Source of the DNA: CAUZIR01 sp034421295
GTDB taxonomy: Bacteria; Chloroflexota; Dehalococcoidia; Lucifugimonadales; UBA2962
NCBI GenBank assembly: GCA_034421295.1
Contig: DAOUKM010000008.1
Location: 1-64,000 of the forward strand
Length of the DNA: 64,000 bases
Direction of reading: 5' to 3'
Every line of letters begins with the position of its first letter. Position 1 is the stretch's first letter. Under the pieces are notes generated by a model, which saw only the letters and a list, made by a program, of their open reading frames with translations, did not search any database and had not been told where the DNA came from. Below are positions 1 to 8,008 of this stretch, piece by piece. The position numbers were made by a program, and so were the translations under genes.

Positions 1-19
1 GGGAATCTCCGAGGCCGCT

Positions 20-814
20 GTGAAGAAGAGGCTGCACGACGCCAGACGAAGGCTGGGAGGGTACGTGATCGACATGGCAAGGACGATTTCGGATGAGGCC
101 ACGCCGGACGAGACAGTGTCTGCAAGGGTAATCGCAGATCTGGTGAGCCGTCCTCAACCCCTGCTAATGGCGGGACACCCCGTTCGTGTGATAGTTGATC
201 GGATCAAGGCTGCCCTCCCAGAATTCGAATCGATAGAGACCAGAGAGATTGAAGAGGCCGATATCTACCCGTCTCTTCGTGAGGCCTACGCCTCGGTGTC
301 GGCTGACGCCTACTGGCTCGACGATAAGACGGTGCTCCGAACGCAAACCACCTGGTCCGCGCTACGGGCCATAAAGGGTCGAGTGACTCCGGTCCGGTTG
401 ATAACGGCCGGTCGCGTGTTCAGGCACTGCGAAGAGGAAGACGACCTGAAACGGAGAGTCTTTCATCAACTCGATCTCGCGTGCGTGGCACGAGGCGTCT
501 CGGCATGCGACCTGAAGGTGATCGTCGAGCGCGTTCTGGCGACGGCGCTGAATGCAGTCGAGGTCAGATACCGCAAATGCGAATACGGATGGGTCGATGC
601 CGGTATGTCATTCGACGTCAGATCCGGCCCAGACTGGATCGCTCTCGGCGGATGCGGAATGCTCAAGCCGGCGATGCTCGCCGAGGCTGGATGCGACCCA
701 GGCGAGGCAGATGGCTACGTACTCGGTCTCGGTCTTGAGAGACTGGCGCAGGTCGAACTCGGGCTGGGGAGTCTCCGAGAATTGTGGCTGCCGCCCTACC
801 TGCAGACCGGATAG
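20..814 (+). CDS. PheS-like class II aminoacyl-tRNA synthetase core protein, orphan
   Basis: The protein resembles the catalytic core of the phenylalanyl-tRNA synthetase alpha subunit. It has a motif-2-like stretch (GRVFRHCEEEDD then FHQLDL, about residues 131-151), the GCGMLKPAML segment that matches the PheS active-site floor, and a motif-3-like GLGLERLAQ near the C-terminus. It has about 264 residues against roughly 340 for PheS and lacks most of the N-terminal coiled coil. No pheT follows; the next 500 bases have no gene. The frame is open to the window edge (in-frame codons upstream of GTG 20 with no stop), so the true start may lie outside. I infer a paralog that may act on a free amino acid, a carrier or a regulatory RNA instead of charging tRNA-Phe. 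A decaying pheS copy is the alternative. Confidence 0.6.
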   Translation: MKKRLHDARRRLGGYVIDMARTISDEATPDETVSARVIADLVSRPQPLLMAGHPVRVIVDRIKAALPEFESIETREIEEADIYPSLREAYASVSADAYWLDDKTVLRTQTTWSALRAIKGRVTPVRLITAGRVFRHCEEEDDLKRRVFHQLDLACVARGVSACDLKVIVERVLATALNAVEVRYRKCEYGWVDAGMSFDVRSGPDWIALGGCGMLKPAMLAEAGCDPGEADGYVLGLGLERLAQVELGLGSLRELWLPPYLQTG

Positions 815-1341
815 AAGCGGGATGCGGAGGGGACCACGAATACCTGGCCGGTTACGCTTCTCAGATTGAATCGCACGCCCGACAATTGCTCTCGACCAGT
901 TCACCACCGGGTCCGTGGCGCTATGAGCTAAAGTGATACAACGTATTGAAAGGTTCTGCGTTCAGTCACCCACAGCCCGCATAAGGGGATTCGAACTCCA
1001 TCTCATTTCACCAACAGTTGGATACATCTAGATTCGGTACCACCAGCTGATCGTTCATCAGTGAAGGCCCTTATGGGACCTTCTCTACGGGTGCCTCCTC
1101 CGGCACACTGCCAAAGTGAGAACGGTCGTCTGAGCTGTGCAAGCAATCAACTCCGAGCAGTGCTGGCTGCTAGCTAAGGATAGGGAAACATCCCAGGTGC
1201 GTCGGAGCGAAGCGATGGTCCAACACGTTTGGACCTCCCTTCAGAAATAGGGAGGGCCACGTCGACTACCTCTAACAAATTGCACGCGGCAGGAACGGAT
1301 GTCTGCCTGGATGCGACGCCGAGTCGGGAGGTACCAGACAT
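815..1341. other. Intergenic stretch without recognised gene
   Basis: This is about 527 bases between the PheS-like gene and the excisionase-like gene. I see no convincing coding frame, no intact tRNA and no terminator with a T-run. A minus-strand segment near 985-1005 looks like a tRNA T-loop, but its stem does not pair (see rejected items). It should hold the promoter of the downstream HTH gene; no clear -35/-10 pair was found. Confidence 0.4.
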
Positions 1342-1662
1342 ATGTATAGATTCGAAGATGACAGATACTACCGGACGAGTGACCCGGAACTGCTCGTGAT
1401 CGCCACACCCGGAACGATGGCCAAGTGGCGGTGTATGGGTGTCGGCCCACCATTCATGAAATTCGGCGGCCGCATTCTCTACTTGGGCAAGGATCTCAAC
1501 GAATGGCTCGATCGTCATCGGGTCGACACTCAGGTTGACGTCTGGCCTATGCACCCTGCTGACCCAGAAAGGATCTCGCAACGTCTCGGCGACGCCGCGA
1601 CTAAGTGGCCACCCAAGGGATCGCGCCGCACGACCGGTCGTGCAGCAGTGAGGCATACCTAG
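1342..1662 (+). CDS. AlpA/excisionase-type HTH DNA-binding protein
   Basis: A 106-residue protein. Residues about 10-60 read like the MerR-related HTH_17/excisionase fold: a first helix around TPGTMAKWRCMG, then the wing signature GPPFMKFGGRILYLGKDLNEWL, a close fit to the family pattern 'W...G.GP.(Y/F).K.G..(V/I).Y...DL..WL'. Such proteins bend attachment-site DNA during excision or activate integrase genes. It lies head-on against the integrase, their 3' ends overlapping by four bases, an arrangement usual in integrative elements. The C-terminal 40 residues are basic and unassigned. Whether it is an excisionase or a transcriptional activator cannot be told from sequence alone. Confidence 0.65.
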   Translation: MYRFEDDRYYRTSDPELLVIATPGTMAKWRCMGVGPPFMKFGGRILYLGKDLNEWLDRHRVDTQVDVWPMHPADPERISQRLGDAATKWPPKGSRRTTGRAAVRHT

Positions 1663-2834
1663 GTCGGCGACCCACCTTGGCTGTATTGTCCAGACAACTC
1701 GCCGCTTAGAGTCGTCGCCATTTCAAACCGTCCAGAACGGACCGGGGCAGAAAGTCGGCGGATGTATTTGTCTGCCTGTGCAGCGGACCGGTGGCCCAGC
1801 ATGTCGCGAAGTGTGTGCACGCCTATCCCACTCATGGCCGCCCTTGTTAGGTACGTCCTCCTGAGATCGTGGATCCTCAGGTTTTCGATTCCGGCATCTC
1901 GGGCGCAGCCGGCAAAGACTTCGCGGGTTGTTCTGTAGGTGACACGCGCGCGTCCCGTATTCGAAAAGATCCATTCGCAGACCCTCGGTTGAGTTTGGAT
2001 TACATCCAAGAGCTCTGGAGGAAGATCGTGCAGTCGCCTGCCGGTCTTCGATGCCGGCACCGTCAATATGCCACGCTCGGTATCGATGTCTTCCCAGCGC
2101 ATAGCCAAGACCTCATTGATTCTGAGTCCGGATAGAGCCGCTACCCGTAGCGCCCCGACCGTTGCGGGATGACGCACTTCGGCCTTGGTGAACGCCCTTC
2201 CAAGTGCGGCCATCTCTGAAGGCGACAGCGTGCGGTCTCTGGGCTCCTCCCTTGACCTATCGATGTGGATGGTCGGGTTGGAATGGAGGGGACGCCACTC
2301 CCATCGCTCGACTAGGTTGAACAGGCGTGAGGCGAAGGCCAGCGTCCTGTTTCGTGCAACGGGCTTTAGGACGCCCACGGCTCGCTCGACATCATGCCTC
2401 GTGATTTCCGCGACCTTCTTTCTACCGAGCTTGGGCAGAAGATAAGATTTTGCCTGTAGACGGTACTCCCGCTCGGTCCGCAGTGCCATGCGGCCCTGCC
2501 TGATTCGTTCGGGGGCGTAGTCGCCGAAGAACCTGTTCACCGCATCCTCAAACGTCGGTGCCTCCCGACGCATCTGGCGCTCGACCAGGGGGTCGCGACC
2601 TCGGTACCGAACGGAGTCCGTCAGTTCGGCAGCCCTCAGGCGTGCCTCCTTGAGACTGAGTTCACCCACCCGTCCAATGGTGACACGACGCTCTCGTCCA
2701 TCCACCCTGTAGTTGACGATGTACGATTTGACAGATCGAGATACCTTCACCCCAAATCCCTTGAGCCTGTCATCCCAGATCACGTACTGCCTACTCCGTG
2801 GTTTCGCGTCCCTGATAATCCTTGCTGTGAGCAG
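1659..2834 (-). CDS. Tyrosine recombinase, P4/DUF4102-type integrase
   Basis: A site-specific recombinase of an integrative element. The N-terminal arm-binding domain carries the family motif WDDRLKGFGVKV, followed by a SAM-like core-binding domain. The C-terminal catalytic domain has the full set of residues: Arg in ALSGLRINEVLAMRW, Lys in ASKTGR, the HDLRR box, His in MLGHRS and the nucleophile Tyr in ADKYIRR. The frame continues upstream of the first GTG (2783) with residues LLTARIIRDAKP, which match the conserved family N-terminus. A strong GGAGG (2843-2847) sits 8 bases before a CTG at 2832-2834, so I place the start there (391 residues). The enzyme looks intact. The adjacent tRNA-Lys fragment is its probable attachment site. 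Confidence 0.85.
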   Translation of the reverse strand: MLTARIIRDAKPRSRQYVIWDDRLKGFGVKVSRSVKSYIVNYRVDGRERRVTIGRVGELSLKEARLRAAELTDSVRYRGRDPLVERQMRREAPTFEDAVNRFFGDYAPERIRQGRMALRTEREYRLQAKSYLLPKLGRKKVAEITRHDVERAVGVLKPVARNRTLAFASRLFNLVERWEWRPLHSNPTIHIDRSREEPRDRTLSPSEMAALGRAFTKAEVRHPATVGALRVAALSGLRINEVLAMRWEDIDTERGILTVPASKTGRRLHDLPPELLDVIQTQPRVCEWIFSNTGRARVTYRTTREVFAGCARDAGIENLRIHDLRRTYLTRAAMSGIGVHTLRDMLGHRSAAQADKYIRRLSAPVRSGRFEMATTLSGELSGQYSQGGSPT

Positions 2835-2842
2835 TTTCAGAA

Positions 2843-2847
2843 CCTCC
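2843..2847 (-). promoter_or_regulatory. Ribosome binding site indicating a CTG start for the integrase
   Basis: GGAGG on the minus strand, spaced 8 bases from CTG 2834-2832. No ATG, GTG or TTG exists in frame between the upstream stop and GTG 2783, yet the intervening codons encode conserved integrase residues. The site therefore favours a rare CTG start. A point mutation of an original ATG is the alternative. Confidence 0.5.
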
Positions 2848-3010
2848 GTGAGCTCGAGTAAGTCAGCAATTAGTCAGTACTTTCGCCAGAATATTGAGAC
2901 ATCTCCAGCCAACTATCGAAATTATAACAAACCCCCTTTATCCCTGTATACAGGGCTTAAAGGAAAAAACAGGAAACCATATGCATACAGAACATACGTG
3001 CGGCTAAACA

Positions 3011-3054
3011 GACTCTTAATCAGTAGGTTCTCGGTTCGAGTCCGAGGCGGGTCA
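3011..3054 (+). pseudogene. tRNA-Lys(CUU) 3' half; probable integration (att) site
   Basis: Reads as the 3' half of a tRNA: anticodon loop CTCTTAA (anticodon CUU), variable loop AGGTT, a perfect T-arm (CTCGG, loop TTCGAGT, CCGAG; 3030-3046), acceptor strand GCGGGTC (3047-3053) and discriminator A 3054. The matching 5' acceptor GACCCGC and D-arm are absent upstream, and the anticodon stem has a mismatch, so this is not a functional tRNA. A displaced tRNA 3' end next to an integrase is the usual scar of integration. Because the fragment's 3' end points right, the element should extend to its left, with the intact tRNA-Lys at the far end outside the window. Confidence 0.75.
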
Positions 3055-3479
3055 CCGTCTATAGACTGCCAAACAGCCCATGATTGACGTGGGCAGAATC
3101 GAACAAATCAGTAAATCCGACCTTTTTCTACATGAAGTTGAACCTGGAAGAAACTGGATTGGGCGGCGAATTTCGATTGGAGGGAGGACGGTCCTGCCGA
3201 AACCGGAGCCGAGCGGATCGTAGTGCCGGTGAGCGACTGACCCAGTCCTAGTCCGGCTTTCGAACTGGAGAAGGAACCCCGGTCCTCTCGGACGGGCCAC
3301 TGGGGACCCGCAGATTTCGACATCCATGGGGAAGATTGGCCAAAGCCGTTTCTTCCCCAACAGGCGACGGGGCTGCCTCACCCTACGCCGCACACGTATC
3401 CACCAACACCACCCAGATCAAGGATTGGCCCTGAGGCGAACAAGGAGTTCCAATGGAGTCTCCGCACGTTTCGACCGGG
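3055..3479. other. No recognised gene
   Basis: Open frames occur on both strands here, but their translations are rich in Arg, Ser and Pro and match no family I know. I treat the stretch as decayed flanking DNA between the att scar and the transposase relic; part of it may be the eroded C-terminus of that transposase. Confidence 0.35.
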
Positions 3480-3850
3480 ACCTGACTCAGCCGTCGGAGC
3501 TGGCGACCAGCGTTATGGGAATCGAGACGCGTTTCGCCAATGCAATCCCGCCCAAGACGGCGGGGCCGGCATCGAGGCCCCTGCGGGAACGGCCTTCAAG
3601 CTTATCGAACACGTGCCACAGATGTGAATGCTCCTACTCGGCCAGTTTGCTCATGATATGTGAGTACCAGAGTGCCCAGCGTCGGCCGTGCACGCCTGGG
3701 TACCCGGGCCAGCACGTTGGTCATGAAGCGGGTGTGCCAACGTTCCCAGTTCCCTCCTGCGACAACATTGACGGCCGCGTCCCCGTGACCGTGGTGCGTG
3801 TCGGACTTCGGTTGCCGCCAATTCGTATTGCTAAAGGGTGACAAGAGCAA
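3480..3850 (-). pseudogene. IS256-family (mutator) transposase relic
   Basis: The minus-strand translation of 3602-3850 contains NWERWHTRFMTNVLARVP, which matches the well-conserved IS256 block 'W.RCR.HF.RN.LA.VP' close to the catalytic core. Beyond a stop, another frame gives RVFDKLEGR, like the next conserved stretch of these transposases, and then the similarity breaks up through frameshifts. Only about 100 of some 400 residues remain, without a start or the full DDE triad. The relic marks past insertion activity beside the low-GC operon. Confidence 0.6.
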
Positions 3851-4336
3851 CTATACTCGTCCAATAGCACATATGTTTCTCTCGCGAGTGGTCAAGAAAG
3901 CGCGGATAGCGCGATCTGACTTAAAAGGGGCACGCTGTAGTTTCGACCATCAAGCCAGTGAACCCACGACATCGATAGTAGCGTCAGCGCACGTTATGGA
4001 TTTCGATTTGCAGTCGACTCGGCAGCAACTTCCGAAGAGGCTGTCGTTAGGAGGGGTGAACTGCCGGTGTCCGAGTCTGCTTCGGAACACTTGGAGACTA
4101 AGGTCCCGATATGTCCTGGCATCCTGTTGATTCTCCAGTTGCATAACGACATGTACCATTGGTTCGGCGAGCGGAAGTTCGTGCCGTCTACTTTCAGCAA
4201 TTTCCTCTCCGGCTGCATCGCTGCTTCTCCTGAGATCGATCCACGTACATCTGGAAAAAGCAATTCTTGCTCTCTACTGCACTGGCTATCAAGCGATTCC
4301 ACGACAAGAGCACATTCCATCGAGGATTAACGGGCA
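3851..4336. other. Leader region of the low-GC operon; no firm gene
   Basis: AT-richer than the flanks. A frame at 4067-4330 (GTG start, 87 residues) ends 6 bases before the next gene and could be a small first gene of the operon, but it has no recognisable motif and no convincing ribosome site, so it is not called. Small minus-strand frames overlap it. The operon promoter is expected here; I did not find a clear consensus pair. Confidence 0.35.
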
Positions 4337-5692
4337 ATGCCAATTCAAGAACGCAAGTGGACTAACCCTTCCGTTATAGCCTTCGCAAAAGGAGTGGACC
4401 CTGTTAGCGCGATTCAAATTAAGGCCAGACACACGGTGGTGGATGCTGCCGAAAGAGGCTGGAAGGGTCCTCCGTTTGATCCTTTTCAGTTGGCGGAGCT
4501 ACTCGAGATCCACGTTCTCCCAAATGAAGCGGTGATCGATGCACGCATCGTGCCAGTCGGTAAAGGTCTCCGCATCGAGTTCAACCCGAACATGCCGCGA
4601 GGCAGGACTCGATACTCTGTAGCCCACGAACTCGCTCATACTCTATTTCCTGACTGTGCCGACATGGTGAGAAATAGAACGCCTTCAATCGAATTGCGAG
4701 ACGATGCTTGGGAGCTCGAACTGCTTTGCAATATTGGCGCGGCTGAACTTCTGATGCCCACAGGTTATACGGATCTCGAGAATGCGGGGCTCGATATCGA
4801 CCAACTACTTAGGCTGAGAGTAGAATTTGATGTTTCTACCGAGGCAATATTGCTAAGGATCGCTAAATTGACCAGTATCCCATGTGCAGTTTTTGCGGCC
4901 GCCAGAGTAAGTATCGGCGGAGGTGACCCTAGTTTCAGAATTGACTACAGTGTACCGTCACGGACATGGGACGTCGGTATTCCATCACATTTTCGAATCG
5001 GCTCTGACAGTGTACTAGCCGAGTGTACCGCTATAGGTTTCACGGCTAAGCGAACAGAAAGCTGGGGCAGGCAGCTCCCTGTGTTTGACGTTCAGTGCGT
5101 CGGAATCCCTCCGTTTCCCGGAGACAGGTTCCCTCGTATAGCAGGTGTCCTTACGTCCGAAAATGCCCTGCAGCCCGATGTACTCCAAATCGCCTATCTG
5201 TTTGGCGACGCTAGGCAACCAAGAGGAGATGACAATCGAATCATCGCACATGTCGTCAATGACGGTACACCAAACTGGGGAAAGGGATTTGGCTTGGAAG
5301 TCGCCAAGAAGTGGAGCTTTGTACAAGAAGATTTCCGTGATTGGGTGGCGCGGGATCCAAGCAATTTGTCTTTGGGCAAAATCCACAGGACACAGATCGA
5401 CGACGATTTAAGCATCGTCCATATGGTCGCTCAGCGAGGGTACGGCCAATCGGGCAAGCCTCGTATCCGATACGCTGCCTTGAGGGATACCCTTAACCAA
5501 CTCCAAGAAGTCGCCTCACAGCTTGGATCCAGTGTACATATGCCAAGGATTGGAACCGGACAGGCTGGAGGAAACTGGGAATTGATAAGGGAATTGATTG
5601 ACGAAAGCCTTATAAGAAAGGGAACTCCGGTCTTTGTATATGCCTTGCCAAACATGGTGCCTCGTCACGTTCAAGGTATGCTTGGCTTCTGA
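4337..5692 (+). CDS. ImmA/IrrE-type metallopeptidase fused to macro domain
   Basis: A 451-residue, two-domain protein. The N-terminal half has the zinc-peptidase helix VAHELAH (His97, Glu98, His101) and the family hallmark AAELLMP (135-141), as in ImmA/IrrE proteases that cleave repressors or stress regulators. The C-terminal part (about 285-437) is a macro domain: IIAHVVNDGTPNWGKGFG, then VHMVAQRGYG, then MPRIGTGQAGG, the pattern of TARG1/ALC1-like ADP-ribose-binding or hydrolysing modules. It is first in a four-gene operon with a nucleotide-enzyme fusion. I infer a sensor/antitoxin or signal-processing role: the macro domain reads or removes ADP-ribose and the peptidase acts on a partner. 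Base composition is clearly lower in GC than the chromosome, suggesting transfer. Confidence 0.8.
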   Translation: MPIQERKWTNPSVIAFAKGVDPVSAIQIKARHTVVDAAERGWKGPPFDPFQLAELLEIHVLPNEAVIDARIVPVGKGLRIEFNPNMPRGRTRYSVAHELAHTLFPDCADMVRNRTPSIELRDDAWELELLCNIGAAELLMPTGYTDLENAGLDIDQLLRLRVEFDVSTEAILLRIAKLTSIPCAVFAAARVSIGGGDPSFRIDYSVPSRTWDVGIPSHFRIGSDSVLAECTAIGFTAKRTESWGRQLPVFDVQCVGIPPFPGDRFPRIAGVLTSENALQPDVLQIAYLFGDARQPRGDDNRIIAHVVNDGTPNWGKGFGLEVAKKWSFVQEDFRDWVARDPSNLSLGKIHRTQIDDDLSIVHMVAQRGYGQSGKPRIRYAALRDTLNQLQEVASQLGSSVHMPRIGTGQAGGNWELIRELIDESLIRKGTPVFVYALPNMVPRHVQGMLGF

Positions 5693-5728
5693 TCGCCCCA
5701 TAGCCATGTCAATCGCTGGAATTAATGT

Positions 5729-7339
5729 ATGGACAGACGAATCTTACTGCTTTCGGGCTCAGTAGCCTCTGGTAAGACTACCCTAGCTCGTAAGCTAGCA
5801 GACCGATTCGGTCTAGATCTGCTCAGAACCAGGGACTGGTTGAAAACTAATGCTTGTGACGGCTCCGGCGAAGGTAGATCGGAACTCCAAACATTAGGGG
5901 AACGTCTCGACCAAGAGACTGGTGGTACGTGGGTACTTGAGGGCCTAGATCGAGCCTTGCGGGATCGAAGCAACCAACAAAGCGTCGTTGTAGATTCTGT
6001 TAGGACAGTAAAACAGATTGACGCGATCAGAAGGGCCTATGGAGCAGCCGTTACGCATATACATATGACAGCTCCATTGTCAGTGCTCGTCGACAGGTAC
6101 GACAACAGAGAGGCCGAATCAGCTGATTCCGATTCCTTGACTTATGAGGATGTCCGAAGCAACAGAACCGAGTCTTACGTCAACACACTTGAAGACGTTG
6201 CAGATGTCGTCGTCCACTCAGCTCGGTGTACTGAAGAAGATATGTTCGTGAGAGTTGCAAGCCGTTTAGGACTCTATGGTCTAGCCAGCAGCGGCTATGT
6301 CGACGTTGTTGTTGGAGGCCAATATGGCAGTGAAGGCAAGGGACAAATTGCCGCCTTTCTGGCGAGGGAATACGATCTTCTGATCCGCGTTGGAGGCCCC
6401 AACGCAGGTCATACGGTCTTCGAACTCCCTAAACCCTATACGCATCATCAACTTCCATCAGGGACGCGGAGGACCGAAGATGCAAGATTGCTGATCGGTC
6501 CTGGCGCAGTCCTGAACGTTGATAAGCTGCTGGTCGAAATAGCTGAGTGTAAGGTTGACGTTGGTCGGCTTGGCATTGACGGTGCAGCCATGGTCATTTC
6601 TGAGAAGGACATAAGGGATGAAATCGCACTGGTAACTGGGATCGGCTCTACTGGACAGGGGGCTGGAGCGGCGCTAGCTAGGAGAATCTCGAGTCGAGGA
6701 TCCGAAATTAAGCTTGCCAAGGACGTTCCGGAACTCGACCCATTCATATGCAGCTCATTAGACGTTATCCAGCAAACCCTTGCAGACAATGGCCGAATAT
6801 GCCTCGAAGGAACACAAGGTACGGGCCTAAGCCTATACCATGGCTATTACCCTTACGTCACCTCACGTGATACCACCGTGTCCGGCTGTCTTGCCGAAGC
6901 CGGCATTCCACCTGGCAAGGTGAGACGTGTGGTGATGGTCTGTCGAACCTATCCTATTAGAGTTCAGAGCCCCGACCACGGCACCTCGGGACCTATGTCG
7001 CAAGAAATCTCTTTGGAAACCATAGCCGAGCGGTCGGGGATAGCGCTAGAAGAGTTGGAACTTACCGAGAGAACGTCCACAACCAATCGAGAAAGACGGA
7101 TTGCCGAATTCGACTGGCATTTACTTTACAAAGCTTCCTTACTGAACCAACCGACTGATATTGCCCTTACCTTTACAGACTATTTGACAGTGGAGAATCG
7201 TGCCGCCAAGCGTTTTGAACAACTTCACCCCGATACTATCAACCTCATCGAAGAAATCGAAGGCGTATCAAGAGCTCGCGTGTCTCTAATCGGGACGGGG
7301 TTTAATCCCAGAAGCATTATTGATCGACGTTCGTGGTGA
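5729..7339 (+). CDS. P-loop nucleotide kinase fused to PurZ/PurA-like adenylosuccinate synthetase
   Basis: A 536-residue fusion. Residues 1-190 form a P-loop kinase with Walker A GSVASGKT (10-17). Residues 191-536 are an adenylosuccinate synthetase relative: GGQYGSEGKG (196-205), NAGHT with the conserved His, LPSGTRR, GSTGQGAG, LEGTQGTGLSL, SRDTTVSG, RTYPIRV and the aspartate-loop-like STTNRERR. In PurA the first motif is GDEGKG and its Asp is the catalytic base; here it is Ser201. The same replacement is, to my knowledge, characteristic of PurZ, the phage enzyme that condenses Asp with dGMP in the 2-aminoadenine pathway. I infer a (deoxy)GMP-type substrate and a kinase domain that phosphorylates a related nucleotide. 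It lies 36 bases after the protease-macro gene and 6 bases before the next. It is not the housekeeping purA. Confidence 0.8.
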   Translation: MDRRILLLSGSVASGKTTLARKLADRFGLDLLRTRDWLKTNACDGSGEGRSELQTLGERLDQETGGTWVLEGLDRALRDRSNQQSVVVDSVRTVKQIDAIRRAYGAAVTHIHMTAPLSVLVDRYDNREAESADSDSLTYEDVRSNRTESYVNTLEDVADVVVHSARCTEEDMFVRVASRLGLYGLASSGYVDVVVGGQYGSEGKGQIAAFLAREYDLLIRVGGPNAGHTVFELPKPYTHHQLPSGTRRTEDARLLIGPGAVLNVDKLLVEIAECKVDVGRLGIDGAAMVISEKDIRDEIALVTGIGSTGQGAGAALARRISSRGSEIKLAKDVPELDPFICSSLDVIQQTLADNGRICLEGTQGTGLSLYHGYYPYVTSRDTTVSGCLAEAGIPPGKVRRVVMVCRTYPIRVQSPDHGTSGPMSQEISLETIAERSGIALEELELTERTSTTNRERRIAEFDWHLLYKASLLNQPTDIALTFTDYLTVENRAAKRFEQLHPDTINLIEEIEGVSRARVSLIGTGFNPRSIIDRRSW

Positions 7340-7345
7340 CGACAG

Positions 7346-8008
7346 ATGACGACCACGCAGCAAATCATCGCCAAGTACCCTGTGCTATTTCACATGGCCG
7401 AACTGAACAGCTGGTCCAATATCCAGCTTTACGGCCTTCGAAGCACATCAGCACTTCTAGACCTCTTTGACATTGCTGGTACCTCTCGTTTCCCCATTGA
7501 ATCTCAGTGGCGCCCCGACAGCGTTCGTCTCACTCATCCGAGATATGGCACGGCCGTTGTTAGAGATCAAAAGCCTATGCCAGAGCGCAGGCTGCGTGAC
7601 TGCCTCCTAGACATGACAACACAGCAGTGGTATGAGTTGATTAACCGAAAGACCTTCTTCTGGCCAAGCGAAACTCCACTTGGATGGATGCTAAATGCGC
7701 CGCCGTACAGGACCCGAGAACACGCGGTGATCATTGTACCTACACAGGAACTACTTTCTCACCACGCAGAGAGTGTAACGCTCTCTGAAATCAACTCCGG
7801 CAGCGTAAATCCCTCTAAGGCTACTGGAAAACCGCGCACCAGAGGTCAAGAGACTTTCCGATCTATACAAGACTTCTCGGGCCCGTGGATTTCAGAACTG
7901 GCTGTTGAGTACAGTGTGCCAAACATAGCAGAGCTGGCGTCTCGCGTCGAAGCGAGGCGGGGCACACACTCAATTCGAGTCATTTGGAGCAGGGAAACCG
8001 ATCAATGA
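7346..8008 (+). CDS. Hypothetical protein, possibly ADP-ribosyltransferase-like (DUF7002-like)
   Basis: A 220-residue protein. The opening LFHMAELNSWSNIQLYGLRSTSALLDLF follows the pattern 'H-x-x-x-x-x-W/L-x-x-I-x-x-x-GL-x-S' seen at the N-terminus of DarT, Tpt1/KptA and other ADP-ribosyltransferase-fold proteins. Later blocks include RDQKPMPE, WYELINRKTFFWPSE and INSGSVNP. I recall a bacterial family with this pattern labelled DUF7002, but that name is from memory. A possible catalytic role is inferred from the opening motif and from the macro-domain partner two genes upstream; the ART triad cannot be assigned with certainty. It overlaps the next gene by the ATGA stop-start, so the two are translationally coupled. 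Confidence 0.55.
   Translation: MTTTQQIIAKYPVLFHMAELNSWSNIQLYGLRSTSALLDLFDIAGTSRFPIESQWRPDSVRLTHPRYGTAVVRDQKPMPERRLRDCLLDMTTQQWYELINRKTFFWPSETPLGWMLNAPPYRTREHAVIIVPTQELLSHHAESVTLSEINSGSVNPSKATGKPRTRGQETFRSIQDFSGPWISELAVEYSVPNIAELASRVEARRGTHSIRVIWSRETDQ

Noticed and set aside
975..1030. Minus-strand tRNA-like T-loop (GTTCGAATC)
   Set aside because: The T-stem has two mismatches, there is no matching acceptor or anticodon arm, and its sequence does not match the tRNA-Lys fragment.
3326..3841. 171-codon plus-strand open frame
   Set aside because: Low-complexity, Arg/Ser/Pro-rich translation; it is opposite the IS256 relic, which explains the region better.
4067..4330. 87-codon frame just upstream of the protease-macro gene
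   Set aside because: Position is tempting for a small operon gene, but no motif, no clear ribosome site and overlap with opposing frames; kept only as a note.
5729..7339. Call as housekeeping purA
   Set aside because: Kinase fusion, Ser in place of the catalytic Asp, and low-GC mobile context speak against the housekeeping gene.
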